A DNA stretch of 64,000 nucleotides from Arcobacter sp. LA11 (lineage in GTDB: Bacteria > Campylobacterota > Campylobacteria > Campylobacterales > Arcobacteraceae), in assembly GCF_001895145.1 (NCBI RefSeq), contig NZ_BDIR01000005.1, forward strand, positions 369,135 through 433,134, in the 5' to 3' direction. The position numbers and the translations under genes were made by a program. Below the pieces are notes generated by a model. It did no database searches. It had not been told where the DNA came from and worked only from the letters and a program-made list of their open reading frames with translations. This document shows positions 17,965 to 26,245 of the stretch, in pieces. Each line of letters begins with the position of its first letter. Position 1 is the stretch's first letter.

Positions 17965-18819
17965 ATGAAAACTGTAGCAATAACAGGTTCAAGTGGATTT
18001 GTAGGAACTAACCTTAAAAATGCATTTGAAGCAAAAGGTTTCAAAGTAATTGGTATAAAAAGAGAAGAACTAAAAAACCATGATAAATTAACTTCTATAA
18101 TTGAAAAGACTAACTTACTTATAAATCTAGCTGGTGCAAATATTATTAATAGATGGACTACTAAGTATAAAAAGCTATTAGTAGATAGTAGAATAAATAC
18201 TACAAAAGCATTGATTCAAGCTATTTCTAGAGCTAAAACTAAACCTGAGCTTTTTGTTTCTACTTCTGCGGTTGGAATCTATAAAAATCTTAATTGTTAT
18301 GATGAAGAGTATTATGATTATGAAGATGATTTTTTAGCAAAACTTTGTAAAACATGGGAAAATGAAGCACTAAAAGTTAAAGACTTTGAAGTAAGAACTG
18401 TGATATTTAGATTTGGAATAGTTTTAGGCAAAGGAGGAGCATTAAAAAAGATGTTACCACCTTTTAAACTTGGACTTGGAGGTATTATAGGAGATGGAAG
18501 TCAAGACTTTTCATTTATTCATATAGATGATTTAATAAACGCTTATAAGTTTGTTTATGAAAAATCTTATTGTGAAGGTATTTATAACTTAACTGCTCCA
18601 ACACCTACAACAAACTATTCTTTTACAAAAGCACTTGGAAAAGTATTACATAGACCAACTATCTTACCAGTTCCAGAATTTGTATTAAATCTTATATTTA
18701 GTGAAGGTGCTAAGGTAATTACAGACGGTCAATGTGTAAAACCAAAAAGATTATTGGACAGTGGTTTTAAATTTAACTTTAAAACTATAGAACATGCACT
18801 TGCAGATTTAGTAAACTAG
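17965..18819 (+). CDS. TIGR01777-family NAD(P)-dependent epimerase-like protein
   Basis: This 284-residue extended SDR-type Rossmann protein begins VAITGSSGFVGTNL (nucleotide-binding) and carries VSTSAVGIYKN, IFRFGIVLGKGGALKKMLPPFKLGLGG, FSFIHIDDLINAY and YNLTAPTPTTN, all hallmarks of the TIGR01777/YfcH group. Its substrate is unknown. A strong SD (AAAGGAGG) sits upstream. It is followed after 9 bp by a SRPBCC-domain gene, a pairing that recurs with photolyase and DUF1722 genes in other bacteria. This supports its assignment to the photo-oxidative stress block. Confidence 0.92.
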   Translation: MKTVAITGSSGFVGTNLKNAFEAKGFKVIGIKREELKNHDKLTSIIEKTNLLINLAGANIINRWTTKYKKLLVDSRINTTKALIQAISRAKTKPELFVSTSAVGIYKNLNCYDEEYYDYEDDFLAKLCKTWENEALKVKDFEVRTVIFRFGIVLGKGGALKKMLPPFKLGLGGIIGDGSQDFSFIHIDDLINAYKFVYEKSYCEGIYNLTAPTPTTNYSFTKALGKVLHRPTILPVPEFVLNLIFSEGAKVITDGQCVKPKRLLDSGFKFNFKTIEHALADLVN

Positions 18820-18828
18820 GAGATTAAC

Positions 18829-19272
18829 ATGAAAACTTTTGAAAAAACTTCTTTGTTAAAATGTAATATTGAAGAATTATTTGATTTTCATCTTAATGTA
18901 AAAAATCTTAAAGTGATTACTCCGCTTGATACCAGTGTTGAATTATTAAATAAAGATTTCAATCCACATGAAGGTGGAATATTAAAAATCAAAACAATCA
19001 AACATTTTATTCCTACAACATGGGAAGTAAAAATTGAAAAACTACAAAGACCAAATCTTTTAGTAGATATTGCACTAAAATCACCATTTAAATATTGGGA
19101 ACATTCTCATGTTTTTACAAAAAAAGGAACTCTTTGTGAGTTAAAAGATGTTGTAAAATATGAACTCCCTTTAGGAAAGTTTGGGGAGTTATTTGATTTT
19201 TTTATACAAAAAGAGTTAAAAGATATGTTCGAATTTAGACATAAAATTACAAAAGGTCTTTTAGAAGAATAA
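18829..19272 (+). CDS. SRPBCC-family ligand-binding protein
   Basis: This 147-residue cytoplasmic protein has the START/SRPBCC-like fold: it begins FEKTSLLKCNIEELFDFHLNVKN, a family opening (phobic strand, then helix), and ends with the long C-terminal helix KELKDMFEFRHKITKGLLEE. Members bind hydrophobic ligands in a deep cavity. It forms an operon with the TIGR01777 gene (9-bp gap) and is convergent with the lipocalin gene 16 bp downstream. Its ligand is unknown; a lipid or quinone would fit the neighbourhood. Confidence 0.85.
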   Translation: MKTFEKTSLLKCNIEELFDFHLNVKNLKVITPLDTSVELLNKDFNPHEGGILKIKTIKHFIPTTWEVKIEKLQRPNLLVDIALKSPFKYWEHSHVFTKKGTLCELKDVVKYELPLGKFGELFDFFIQKELKDMFEFRHKITKGLLEE

Positions 19273-19288
19273 TTTTACATCCCTTTTT

Positions 19289-19801
19289 TTATTCTTGAAT
19301 TGTCCAAATCAAAGGCTCTTCACTATAACCATATTGTGGAAGTTTTTTAAGTATCTCATTCTTCCTGTTTTCATCCAGTTTTTTATCTCTTGATAAAATC
19401 CAAAAATACTTTCTAGAAGGTTCTCCAATTACTGCATAAGTATAATTCTCATCAAGATCTAAAATCCAATAATCCCCATAAAAAGGCCAGAAGAAACTAA
19501 CTTTCAATTTTGTATTTGTTTCATCAATACTATAGGCACTTCCTACAGCTTCTTTTGAACTATTTGTATTAATATTTGTACACTTATTTACAACTTTTAT
19601 TTCATCATTTTCTTTTAAACTATATGTTGCAGTAACATTTTTGCAATCTTTTTCAAAAGAGTGCTCATATCTTGCTATTTCATACCAAGTTCCAAGGTAT
19701 TTTTTAATATCTACATTTTTTACTGTATTTAATGTGGGATTTTTAGCAGAACATCCAAGTAAAAAAATTAGACAAAAAAATGACAAAAAATAATTCTTCA
19801 T
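19289..19801 (-). CDS. blc: Lipocalin lipoprotein (Blc-like)
   Basis: This 170-residue outer-membrane lipocalin has a signal peptide ending in the lipobox LLGCS (Cys about 17). The lipocalin structural motif is KYLGTWYEIARYEHSFE and a second strand region YWILDLDENYTYAVIGEP and YFWILSRDKKLDE matches the bacterial Blc group. Blc-type proteins bind fatty acids and lysophospholipids. It is the last gene of the minus-strand lipid operon, 16 bp after the CbiX gene, and is one of two lipocalins in that operon. Confidence 0.92.
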   Translation of the reverse strand: MKNYFLSFFCLIFLLGCSAKNPTLNTVKNVDIKKYLGTWYEIARYEHSFEKDCKNVTATYSLKENDEIKVVNKCTNINTNSSKEAVGSAYSIDETNTKLKVSFFWPFYGDYWILDLDENYTYAVIGEPSRKYFWILSRDKKLDENRKNEILKKLPQYGYSEEPLIWTIQE

Positions 19802-19817
19802 AATAAAATCTCTCTTT

Positions 19818-20183
19818 TTAAATAGAAGCCGAAATATCTTCTAATATAATATCACTTATTTTTTCTGACTTACCAAAGTGCGTTAGAAGCATAAACTCTA
19901 CTGAAGTATTATTACTCTCTAGTTCACTAATAATATCAGGTAAATCAACACTTACATGTTTTCCAGAGTTTAAAAAATATGGATAAAAATATATTTTTGA
20001 AATACCATCTTTTATAAACTTTTCAACTACAGTAGCAATCTCAGGACTTGCAAACTCTAAAAACGCAGCTTCAATTTGGGAAAACTTATCATCTTTTTCT
20101 TTTATTTCATCAACTAACTTACGAAACTCATTATTTGATAAATCTTTTTTACTACCATGGGCTATTAAAACTAAGCCATTCAT
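19818..20183 (-). CDS. CbiX-type sirohydrochlorin chelatase (short form)
   Basis: This 121-residue protein is a single CbiX/SirB half-domain, as in the homodimeric short CbiX proteins that insert metal (Co or Ni/Fe) into sirohydrochlorin. The metal-binding His residues appear in GLVLIAHGSKKD (about 9) and YPYFLNSGKHV (about 75). It lies 1 bp after DUF3833 inside a lipid-modification operon, where no tetrapyrrole genes are seen. Either it serves siroheme/cobalamin synthesis by position alone, or it has an adapted role; the first is the default. Confidence 0.85.
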   Translation of the reverse strand: MNGLVLIAHGSKKDLSNNEFRKLVDEIKEKDDKFSQIEAAFLEFASPEIATVVEKFIKDGISKIYFYPYFLNSGKHVSVDLPDIISELESNNTSVEFMLLTHFGKSEKISDIILEDISASI

Positions 20184-20184
20184 T

Positions 20185-20715
20185 CTATTCCTTTATAATT
20201 GTTATAACCAGTTCTCCAACTGTAAAACCAAACTTTTTCATTTTTGAATGGTTTAGTATAACACCATCTTCTTGAAGATGTAGCCAATCTTTGACACTTA
20301 TGTCAATTGTTGAGTCATTATAAGGAACTTTCATAACATAATCAATCATAACTGTATTTCCATTTGCAATCATTTTTGCAGTACCAACTATATCCCCTGC
20401 AGTTGCATCAAAAGTTTTTTTACCTGTAGGTTTTAACTTCCAAACTCTAGTTAATTCTTCACCATCATCATACACAAACTTTTCATCCAATGTCCCAATT
20501 CCATCTTTATCCCAAGAACCAACAAGCTTACCTTTAAAAGTTCTTATGATTTTTCCACTTCTATCTTTTACCATTCCATAAGCTGTCATATTGCCGTTGA
20601 AATATTCTTGAGGAATAAATTCAGGAGTTTTACCTTTAAAATCTTCTATTTGCATTTTTGAACATCCTGTAAAAATTAAAAATAGTACTGTTAAAAAAAG
20701 AATTTTTAGTCTCAT
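20185..20715 (-). CDS. DUF3833 lipoprotein
   Basis: This 176-residue lipoprotein has the lipobox IFTGCS (Cys about 18). The domain shows the DUF3833 pattern: FKGKTPEFIPQEYFNGNM, VKDRSGKIIRTFKGKLVGSW and TAKMIANGNTVMIDYVMKVPY. The function is unknown, but this family is regularly encoded next to Cfa-type methyltransferase and DUF1365 genes. The start overlaps the stop of cfa by 4 bp (ATGA). Its location at the envelope fits lipid trafficking, which is inference. Confidence 0.87.
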   Translation of the reverse strand: MRLKILFLTVLFLIFTGCSKMQIEDFKGKTPEFIPQEYFNGNMTAYGMVKDRSGKIIRTFKGKLVGSWDKDGIGTLDEKFVYDDGEELTRVWKLKPTGKKTFDATAGDIVGTAKMIANGNTVMIDYVMKVPYNDSTIDISVKDWLHLQEDGVILNHSKMKKFGFTVGELVITIIKE

Positions 20716-21941
20716 GATGCAACCAATCCTTCATTTAAAGACATATTTTGATATCTTGTAAAGGCAATTTGAACTAAGTTTATATTTCTAGTTAAAAAAG
20801 CTGCTTCACAATAACAAAGATACATTTTCCACATTCTAATAAAGTATTCGTCAAAACCTAAATCTTTTACATCATCAAGTTTTTGATTAAAATTTTCATG
20901 CCAAATATTTAATGTTTTTGCATAATGTTCTGTATACTCTTCCATATGCAATAGATTCAATTTTGTATTTCTTGTAGTTACTTCTAAGATTTTACCAACA
21001 CTTGGAAGATGACCACCTGGGAATATATACTTCTGAATAAAATCAGTACCTTTACAATACGAATCATATCTTTGATCTGGCATTGTGATTATTTGCATTA
21101 CAAGTATTCCACTAGGCTTTAGTAAAGATTCACATTTTTTAAAGAACACATCAAAATACTCACGCCCTACTGCCTCAAACATCTCAACAGCAATAACTGC
21201 ATCAAACTCCCCTTCCATATCCCTATAATCTTTTAACATAACATCTACAAACTCTTCTATTTCATTCTCTTTAAATCTATCTTCACAAAGCTTTTTTTGT
21301 TCTTTTGAAAGTGTTAAAGTTGTTACTTCACAACCATATTCTCTTACTAAGTGCATAGCCATAGCACCCCAACCTGAACCTATTTCTAAAACTTTAGAAC
21401 CTTTTTTAAGATTTAGTTTCTTTGCAAGTAAATCTATCTTTCTTTTTTGTGCTTCAAATAATGGTTCATCAGGTTTTTCAAATACAGCAGAAGAGTACAT
21501 CATCGTATCATCTAAGAAAAGTTTGAAAAACTGATTTGATAAATCATAGTGTTCAGAAATATTTTTTTGTGAACGAGTTTTAGAGTTTTTTCTTAATACA
21601 TGTCTTATTTTATTTACTATAGGAAAAAGATTATAAAGGCTAAAACTCTTCTCATCTTCACTCTTTGTTTGCAATGAGTCTGAATTTATAATAGCTATCT
21701 TTATAAGTGAAGTTAAATCATCACATTCAAAATCTTTATCCATATAACTCTCTGCAAAACCTATATCACCAAATAGAGTCAGTCTTCTAAATAAATCTGC
21801 ATTATTCAAAATAAGTTTAGCTCTAGGTTCTTGGTTATTTCCATATGTTTTAATTTTCCCATCGCAAAAAGTTACTTCCAAATCACCTTGAGTGATTTTT
21901 GATAAATATTCATCACCTAGTTTATTCCAAAAAGATTTCAT
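20712..21941 (-). CDS. cfa: Cfa-type SAM-dependent fatty acyl methyltransferase
   Basis: This 409-residue protein has an N-terminal lipid-binding (SCP2-like) region and a class I methyltransferase core with VLEIGSGWGAMAMHL (about 180). Family signatures include SEHYDLSNQFFKLFLDDTMMYSSAVF and the C-terminal EYTEHYAKTLNIWHENF. It would add a methylene or methyl group from SAM to unsaturated acyl chains of membrane phospholipids. In this gene context (DUF1365, flavin oxidase, SDR, SnoaL, GPH transporter) the related Rhodobacter enzyme makes a methyl branch on the way to furan fatty acids rather than a cyclopropane. Which product forms here cannot be told by sight. It starts 2 bp after DUF1365. 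Confidence 0.93.
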   Translation of the reverse strand: MKSFWNKLGDEYLSKITQGDLEVTFCDGKIKTYGNNQEPRAKLILNNADLFRRLTLFGDIGFAESYMDKDFECDDLTSLIKIAIINSDSLQTKSEDEKSFSLYNLFPIVNKIRHVLRKNSKTRSQKNISEHYDLSNQFFKLFLDDTMMYSSAVFEKPDEPLFEAQKRKIDLLAKKLNLKKGSKVLEIGSGWGAMAMHLVREYGCEVTTLTLSKEQKKLCEDRFKENEIEEFVDVMLKDYRDMEGEFDAVIAVEMFEAVGREYFDVFFKKCESLLKPSGILVMQIITMPDQRYDSYCKGTDFIQKYIFPGGHLPSVGKILEVTTRNTKLNLLHMEEYTEHYAKTLNIWHENFNQKLDDVKDLGFDEYFIRMWKMYLCYCEAAFLTRNINLVQIAFTRYQNMSLNEGLVAS

Positions 21942-21943
21942 TT

Positions 21944-22684
21944 TTATGCCCTCCTAACTTGATCATAAGCTTCTGGTCTATTCCATTTTAGACCTTTTAT
22001 TTTAAGTTTTAAACTTTGCCAGACTGTTCTTGTTACTACCCAAAATGTAAGAAGCGTATGTCTAAAGAAAAGGGAAGTTATCGTCCTTTCATTAAAAACA
22101 AGACTTTTCCCTACAAAAGTAGAAGTCAACATTTTTTTGTCATTCTCAAATAGAACAACGCTAAGTGAGAGTTGATTATCCATATAAGTCAAGTCAAACT
22201 CATATCTTCCATCTCTATTAAAAAAAGGAGAAACATACATATCTTTAGTACTTACACCTTTATAGTGTTTATTATCTTTTGTTTCTAAAGAAATTGGATA
22301 GATAACTCTACCTCCATTATAATTATGCACCTCAGCAATCATATTTACAGGTCTATTTTTATCAAATAGAATTAATACACTAATAGGATTGAAAACATAT
22401 CCTAAGATACTAGGAAGTGTAATAAACCTCATTTTTTGAGTAAGTGGAATATTATATTTATTTAGTAAATATTTTATATTCTCTTTAAAATCATCACTTT
22501 TTCCAAAATGATCTTTAGTATTAAAAGAAAATAGATTAAAACTATTTTGTGAAAATAGATTATTATCTAACTTATCAAAAGAGCTCATATCTATATCAAC
22601 CATAAAAAATTTATATTTAAATTGATGTCTCTTAGGACTTACTCTTTTATGATAAATAGAACCTTCAAAAAATTTATGACTCAT
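21944..22684 (-). CDS. DUF1365 protein
   Basis: I place the start at the ATG at 22684, giving 246 residues and a 4-bp ATGA overlap with the upstream flavoprotein, the pattern used throughout this operon; a longer frame adds only three residues. DUF1365 features are clear: FFEGSIYHKRVSPKRHQFKY at the start, ILGYVFNPISVLILFD and MIAEVHNYNGGRVIYP, then KDMYVSPFFN. The function is unestablished. In Proteobacteria it is nearly always beside Cfa-type and flavin amine oxidase genes and induced with them under singlet-oxygen stress. An acyl-chain related role is inferred. Confidence 0.92.
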   Translation of the reverse strand: MSHKFFEGSIYHKRVSPKRHQFKYKFFMVDIDMSSFDKLDNNLFSQNSFNLFSFNTKDHFGKSDDFKENIKYLLNKYNIPLTQKMRFITLPSILGYVFNPISVLILFDKNRPVNMIAEVHNYNGGRVIYPISLETKDNKHYKGVSTKDMYVSPFFNRDGRYEFDLTYMDNQLSLSVVLFENDKKMLTSTFVGKSLVFNERTITSLFFRHTLLTFWVVTRTVWQSLKLKIKGLKWNRPEAYDQVRRA

Positions 22685-23931
22685 AACGCACATCCAAATT
22701 CTTGTGCAATTGTATTTGCACTATATAAACCATCTTCATGGAAACCATATCTCCAGTAAGCTCCTGCAAAATAAGTGTTATTTTTACCATTTATCATACT
22801 TCTTTTACTTTGAGCTTCTATTGCTTTTGCATCAAATTGAGGATGTTCATAACTAATCTCTTCAATTACCTCATCTAACTGTTTTGTTTCATTTAATGAA
22901 ACAAAATACTCTTTATTAGATTTTAGATTTTGTAAACGGTTGATCCAATAAGAAAGAGTTACATTCTCTTCTTTTCCATTTGTCTTATAGTTCCATGCCG
23001 CATAAACTTTTTTGTCAGGATATAAAGCTTTAGTATCGTTATGCAATACTGCACGGTTTTGTTTATATTCAAAAGCTGATAAGATTCTAAGCTCATCTAA
23101 ACTTGGCTCATCTATTAGCTTAAGAGCATCAGGAGCATGCATAGCAAAAATAACTTTGTCATATATTGACTGGGTATTATTTTCATGTATTAAAATAACT
23201 TTACCCTCTTCTCTTTTTACACTTATTACATCACTGTTTTTTATGATTTTTCCAGATATATATTTAGATATTTTTGTGACATAATTAATAGAACCACCAC
23301 TAACAGTTAACCATTGATGATGAGTATCGACACCTAACAATCCATGATTTTTAAAAAACTGTAAAAAAGTTCTTGCTGGAAAGTCATTCATCTTATCACT
23401 TGGTGTTGACCAAATCGATGAACCCATAGGAATAATATATCTTTCTTTAAAATATTGTGAATAATCTTTTAAATACTCACCCAAAGATAAATCCAAATCA
23501 GGACTACTTATCTCTAAATCTTCATTTGCTTTTTTATTGAACTTTACAATATCAAAAATCATTTTATTGTGAGAGTAAGAAAATATATTTTTCTTTTGAA
23601 AATACATACCTTTTAGAGATTCCCCATTGTAAGCTAAGTTACTCTTTTGATCCCAAAAAGCAAAACTCATATCACTATTTTCTATCTTTACATCTAACTC
23701 TTCAAATAGTTTTGTAAGTAAAGGATATGTGGCATGATTAAATACTAAAAAACCAGTATCTACTCCAAAAGTTTTATCTTTTTCACTAACTTGAGTAGTT
23801 CTAGCATGACCACCTAATCTACTATCTTTTTCATAAAGGTCAACATCATGTTTTTTACTTAGTAAATACGCAGAACCTAATCCACTTATCCCTGCTCCTA
23901 AGACTGCTATTTTCAATTTTTTAGTACTCAT
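22681..23931 (-). CDS. Flavin amine oxidase-like FAD/NAD(P)-binding oxidoreductase
   Basis: This 416-residue flavoprotein begins LKIAVLGAGISGLGSAYLLS with the Rossmann GxGxxG, then DLYEKDSRLGGHARTTQV and VDTGFLVFNHATYPLLT, and closes with NNTYFAGAYWRYGFHEDG, the C-terminal FAD contact. It is of the type encoded next to DUF1365 and Cfa genes. The Rhodobacter relative in the same gene order (UfaD) desaturates methylated acyl chains during furan fatty acid formation, so an acyl desaturase role is the leading inference. It overlaps neighbours on both sides by 4 bp. Confidence 0.9.
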   Translation of the reverse strand: MSTKKLKIAVLGAGISGLGSAYLLSKKHDVDLYEKDSRLGGHARTTQVSEKDKTFGVDTGFLVFNHATYPLLTKLFEELDVKIENSDMSFAFWDQKSNLAYNGESLKGMYFQKKNIFSYSHNKMIFDIVKFNKKANEDLEISSPDLDLSLGEYLKDYSQYFKERYIIPMGSSIWSTPSDKMNDFPARTFLQFFKNHGLLGVDTHHQWLTVSGGSINYVTKISKYISGKIIKNSDVISVKREEGKVILIHENNTQSIYDKVIFAMHAPDALKLIDEPSLDELRILSAFEYKQNRAVLHNDTKALYPDKKVYAAWNYKTNGKEENVTLSYWINRLQNLKSNKEYFVSLNETKQLDEVIEEISYEHPQFDAKAIEAQSKRSMINGKNNTYFAGAYWRYGFHEDGLYSANTIAQEFGCAL

Positions 23932-24467
23932 TTGTATCGTCCTTTAGAATCTTGAGGAGTGTAAATTAACTCTGAAGTATCCATATATTTTGATAAAGAA
24001 GCAACTATACTATCTAGCTCTTCTTTTTCCATAACTGGCTTTCTGTTCATAATCCACACATACTCCATATCTTTATCAACCATTACAGCACTTGAATAAT
24101 CTTCATCTAAATAAATAATTCTGTACTCTTTTGTAAATATCCAAAAATATGTCATATCTATTTGAGACATGATATTTCCATTTGATGGAACTGCTGTTCC
24201 ATTGTATTCAATAAGGTTGCCACCAATTTTTGTATCAAAACATCTATTTTTTACTTCGTATTTCAAATCTTCTATAAGTTTATACTCTACGGTTGCAGCA
24301 ACACAGTCTTTTTCAAAACTATTATATGTTCTTGCAACTTCGTACCATAAACCACTAAATTTTTTAGCATTTACATAATCAACAGGTTTAGGTGCTTTCA
24401 CGTAGACATCAGGAGTTTGAGCTATAACCAGGGAAAAAATAAATAATACTGTAAAAAATAACTTCAT
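23928..24467 (-). CDS. Lipocalin family protein (second copy)
   Basis: This 179-residue secreted lipocalin has a signal peptide (LFFTVLFIFSLVIAQT). It lacks a lipobox, so unlike the lipocalin at 19.3 kb it is probably soluble in the periplasm. The fold motif is KFSGLWYEVARTYNSFEKDC, followed by a YFWIFTKEYRIIYLDEDY strand pair and the terminal YVWIMNRKPVMEKEEL. It would carry a hydrophobic ligand. It leads the flavoprotein-DUF1365-Cfa-DUF3833 segment, overlapping the flavoprotein start by 4 bp, and lies 84 bp after the transporter. Confidence 0.88.
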   Translation of the reverse strand: MKLFFTVLFIFSLVIAQTPDVYVKAPKPVDYVNAKKFSGLWYEVARTYNSFEKDCVAATVEYKLIEDLKYEVKNRCFDTKIGGNLIEYNGTAVPSNGNIMSQIDMTYFWIFTKEYRIIYLDEDYSSAVMVDKDMEYVWIMNRKPVMEKEELDSIVASLSKYMDTSELIYTPQDSKGRYK

Positions 24468-24551
24468 CTCAAACTCCTTGTACTGTTATTCTATATTTAT
24501 AAGAAGTTTTTTTGTAGGAAAAAAATGTTTATTGGTAGAGTCTTTAAAATG

Positions 24552-25823
24552 TTATGATTTTTTATCAGTATATTTATTGATAAAAAATATAGCTATTAAT
24601 TTTATACACACAGGAAAAAGACCATATAAAAAAGATAATACCAACAAAGAAGTCACACTTGGATTTGATGCTTCAAAATCAAAAATACCAAGAATAATAA
24701 AACTTGCAGCAACAGCAAGAGCAAGTGAGAGTTTTGTAATCATAGTCCAAATACCAAAAAGCAAACCAGAGATATTTGTTTCAAACCTCTTTGACTCTTG
24801 TACCATATCACTTTGAATTGCAGTAGGCAAAGCCATATCAGCACCTAAAGATAAACCAGAAACTAAACTAATAATAATAAAAGCAGTCAAATCTCCAGCT
24901 TCTAAAAATGGTACAAAAATAAAAGCACTACAAGCAAGTAAAATAGAACTAAGCCAAGTATTCTTTTTACCAATTTTATTTGACAACATATTCCAAAAAG
25001 GAAGAGCAAGAATTCCAGCAAAGAAATATAAAATCAAAATAATCCCACTAGAATCCTTTTCTTCTATAATTAATTCTATAAAAAGCAAAAAAAGTGTTGC
25101 CGGAAGTGCATTTGCTAAGTTGTTAAAAAAGTAGCCTATTTGTAAGTATTTTAAATCATTTAGATTTTGATATATAGTCTTAACACTTTTAATAGAAAAC
25201 TTATCATTTATACTATTTAGTTTGATTTTTATCGCTTTTAAACTTACTAAAAAAAGAGGAATAAAAAGAACTAAAAATGACAAATACAATATCTCTAAAG
25301 TTTCTTGCGAGTTTTGAGATACTTTATAAATATAAGGAACTATCAAAGCTATAAGAACTCCAATAATAGTAAAAAACTCTCTTGAACTATTTAATACAGT
25401 TTTATCCTCATATCTTTGACTTATCTCCGAACTCCAAGTCAAATATGGAATATTTATCATACTCCAACCAATATATATCAAAATAGAAAAAACTAAAAGC
25501 CAAAATTCTGGATAATCCAAACTTGGATTTATAAGAGAATAAAAACTAAAAATCAATACTAAAGAACCTAAAATCATGATAGGCTTTCTACTATTGAAAT
25601 ACTCCACACTCTTGTCACTTAAATATCCAAAAAAAGGATCTGTAAAAACATCAGTTAATCTTGCAATAAAAAGTATCAATCCAACAACTGCAATATCAAT
25701 ACCAACATCTGTTGCATAAAAAGTAGGCAAATATATGTATAAAGGAAGTCCTACTATAGCTAAAGGAATAGCTATAAGACTGTAGTAAATTATCAAACTC
25801 TTTGATAGTTTTTGAGTTTCCAT
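24552..25823 (-). CDS. GPH/MFS-type transporter
   Basis: This 423-residue membrane protein has about 12 transmembrane segments and the loop motif DVFTDPFFGYLSDKS after segment 2, typical of the glycoside-pentoside-hexuronide (MelB-like) branch of MFS. Despite the sugar name, members of this branch occur in DUF1365/Cfa clusters where a lipid or lysolipid substrate is more plausible; the substrate is unknown. It starts 2 bp after the SnoaL-like gene in the same operon. Confidence 0.9.
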   Translation of the reverse strand: METQKLSKSLIIYYSLIAIPLAIVGLPLYIYLPTFYATDVGIDIAVVGLILFIARLTDVFTDPFFGYLSDKSVEYFNSRKPIMILGSLVLIFSFYSLINPSLDYPEFWLLVFSILIYIGWSMINIPYLTWSSEISQRYEDKTVLNSSREFFTIIGVLIALIVPYIYKVSQNSQETLEILYLSFLVLFIPLFLVSLKAIKIKLNSINDKFSIKSVKTIYQNLNDLKYLQIGYFFNNLANALPATLFLLFIELIIEEKDSSGIILILYFFAGILALPFWNMLSNKIGKKNTWLSSILLACSAFIFVPFLEAGDLTAFIIISLVSGLSLGADMALPTAIQSDMVQESKRFETNISGLLFGIWTMITKLSLALAVAASFIILGIFDFEASNPSVTSLLVLSFLYGLFPVCIKLIAIFFINKYTDKKS

Positions 25824-25825
25824 AG

Positions 25826-26245
25826 TTAACTCTTAATTCTACTTTTGATAAATTTTATAAAAGAAGAAACAATAGGAATTTTTTCATATAAATTACTTGA
25901 AGAATCCCAATAGTCTGTATGTGATATCACTTTATCATTTTGATTAAACTCTATTCTACTAACTCCTTCAAAAGACTCTTCTTTATCACTGTTTTTAAAA
26001 CTAAATATAAAATCCCATCTTATATATACTATATCTTTTTGTTCAACTATTTCTCTAACTTTGAACCTTGGGTCATCAAGTTTTAAATACATATCCTCAA
26101 AAATAGAATATATCTTTTCAACTCCTTGAACCTCATGAAAAGGGTCTTTAAACCTCACATCTTTATCAAATATTTTTTTATACTCTTCTATGTGAGTATC
26201 ACTACTTATATTTTCAAAAAAAGAAGCATAGTTTACAGCTCTCAT
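25826..26245 (-). CDS. SnoaL/NTF2-like protein
   Basis: This 139-residue protein has the SnoaL-like fold: VNYASFFENISSDTHIEEYKKIFDKDVRFKDPFHEVQG, with the conserved DPFHEVQG of the group found in DUF1365/Cfa clusters, and a terminal YIRWDFIFSFK and SHTDYWDSSSNLYEKIP. Such folds bind small molecules or act as isomerases/cyclases; no catalytic residues can be assigned here. Its start overlaps the SDR stop by 4 bp and the transporter gene follows after 2 bp, so the three are coupled. Confidence 0.88.
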   Translation of the reverse strand: MRAVNYASFFENISSDTHIEEYKKIFDKDVRFKDPFHEVQGVEKIYSIFEDMYLKLDDPRFKVREIVEQKDIVYIRWDFIFSFKNSDKEESFEGVSRIEFNQNDKVISHTDYWDSSSNLYEKIPIVSSFIKFIKSRIKS

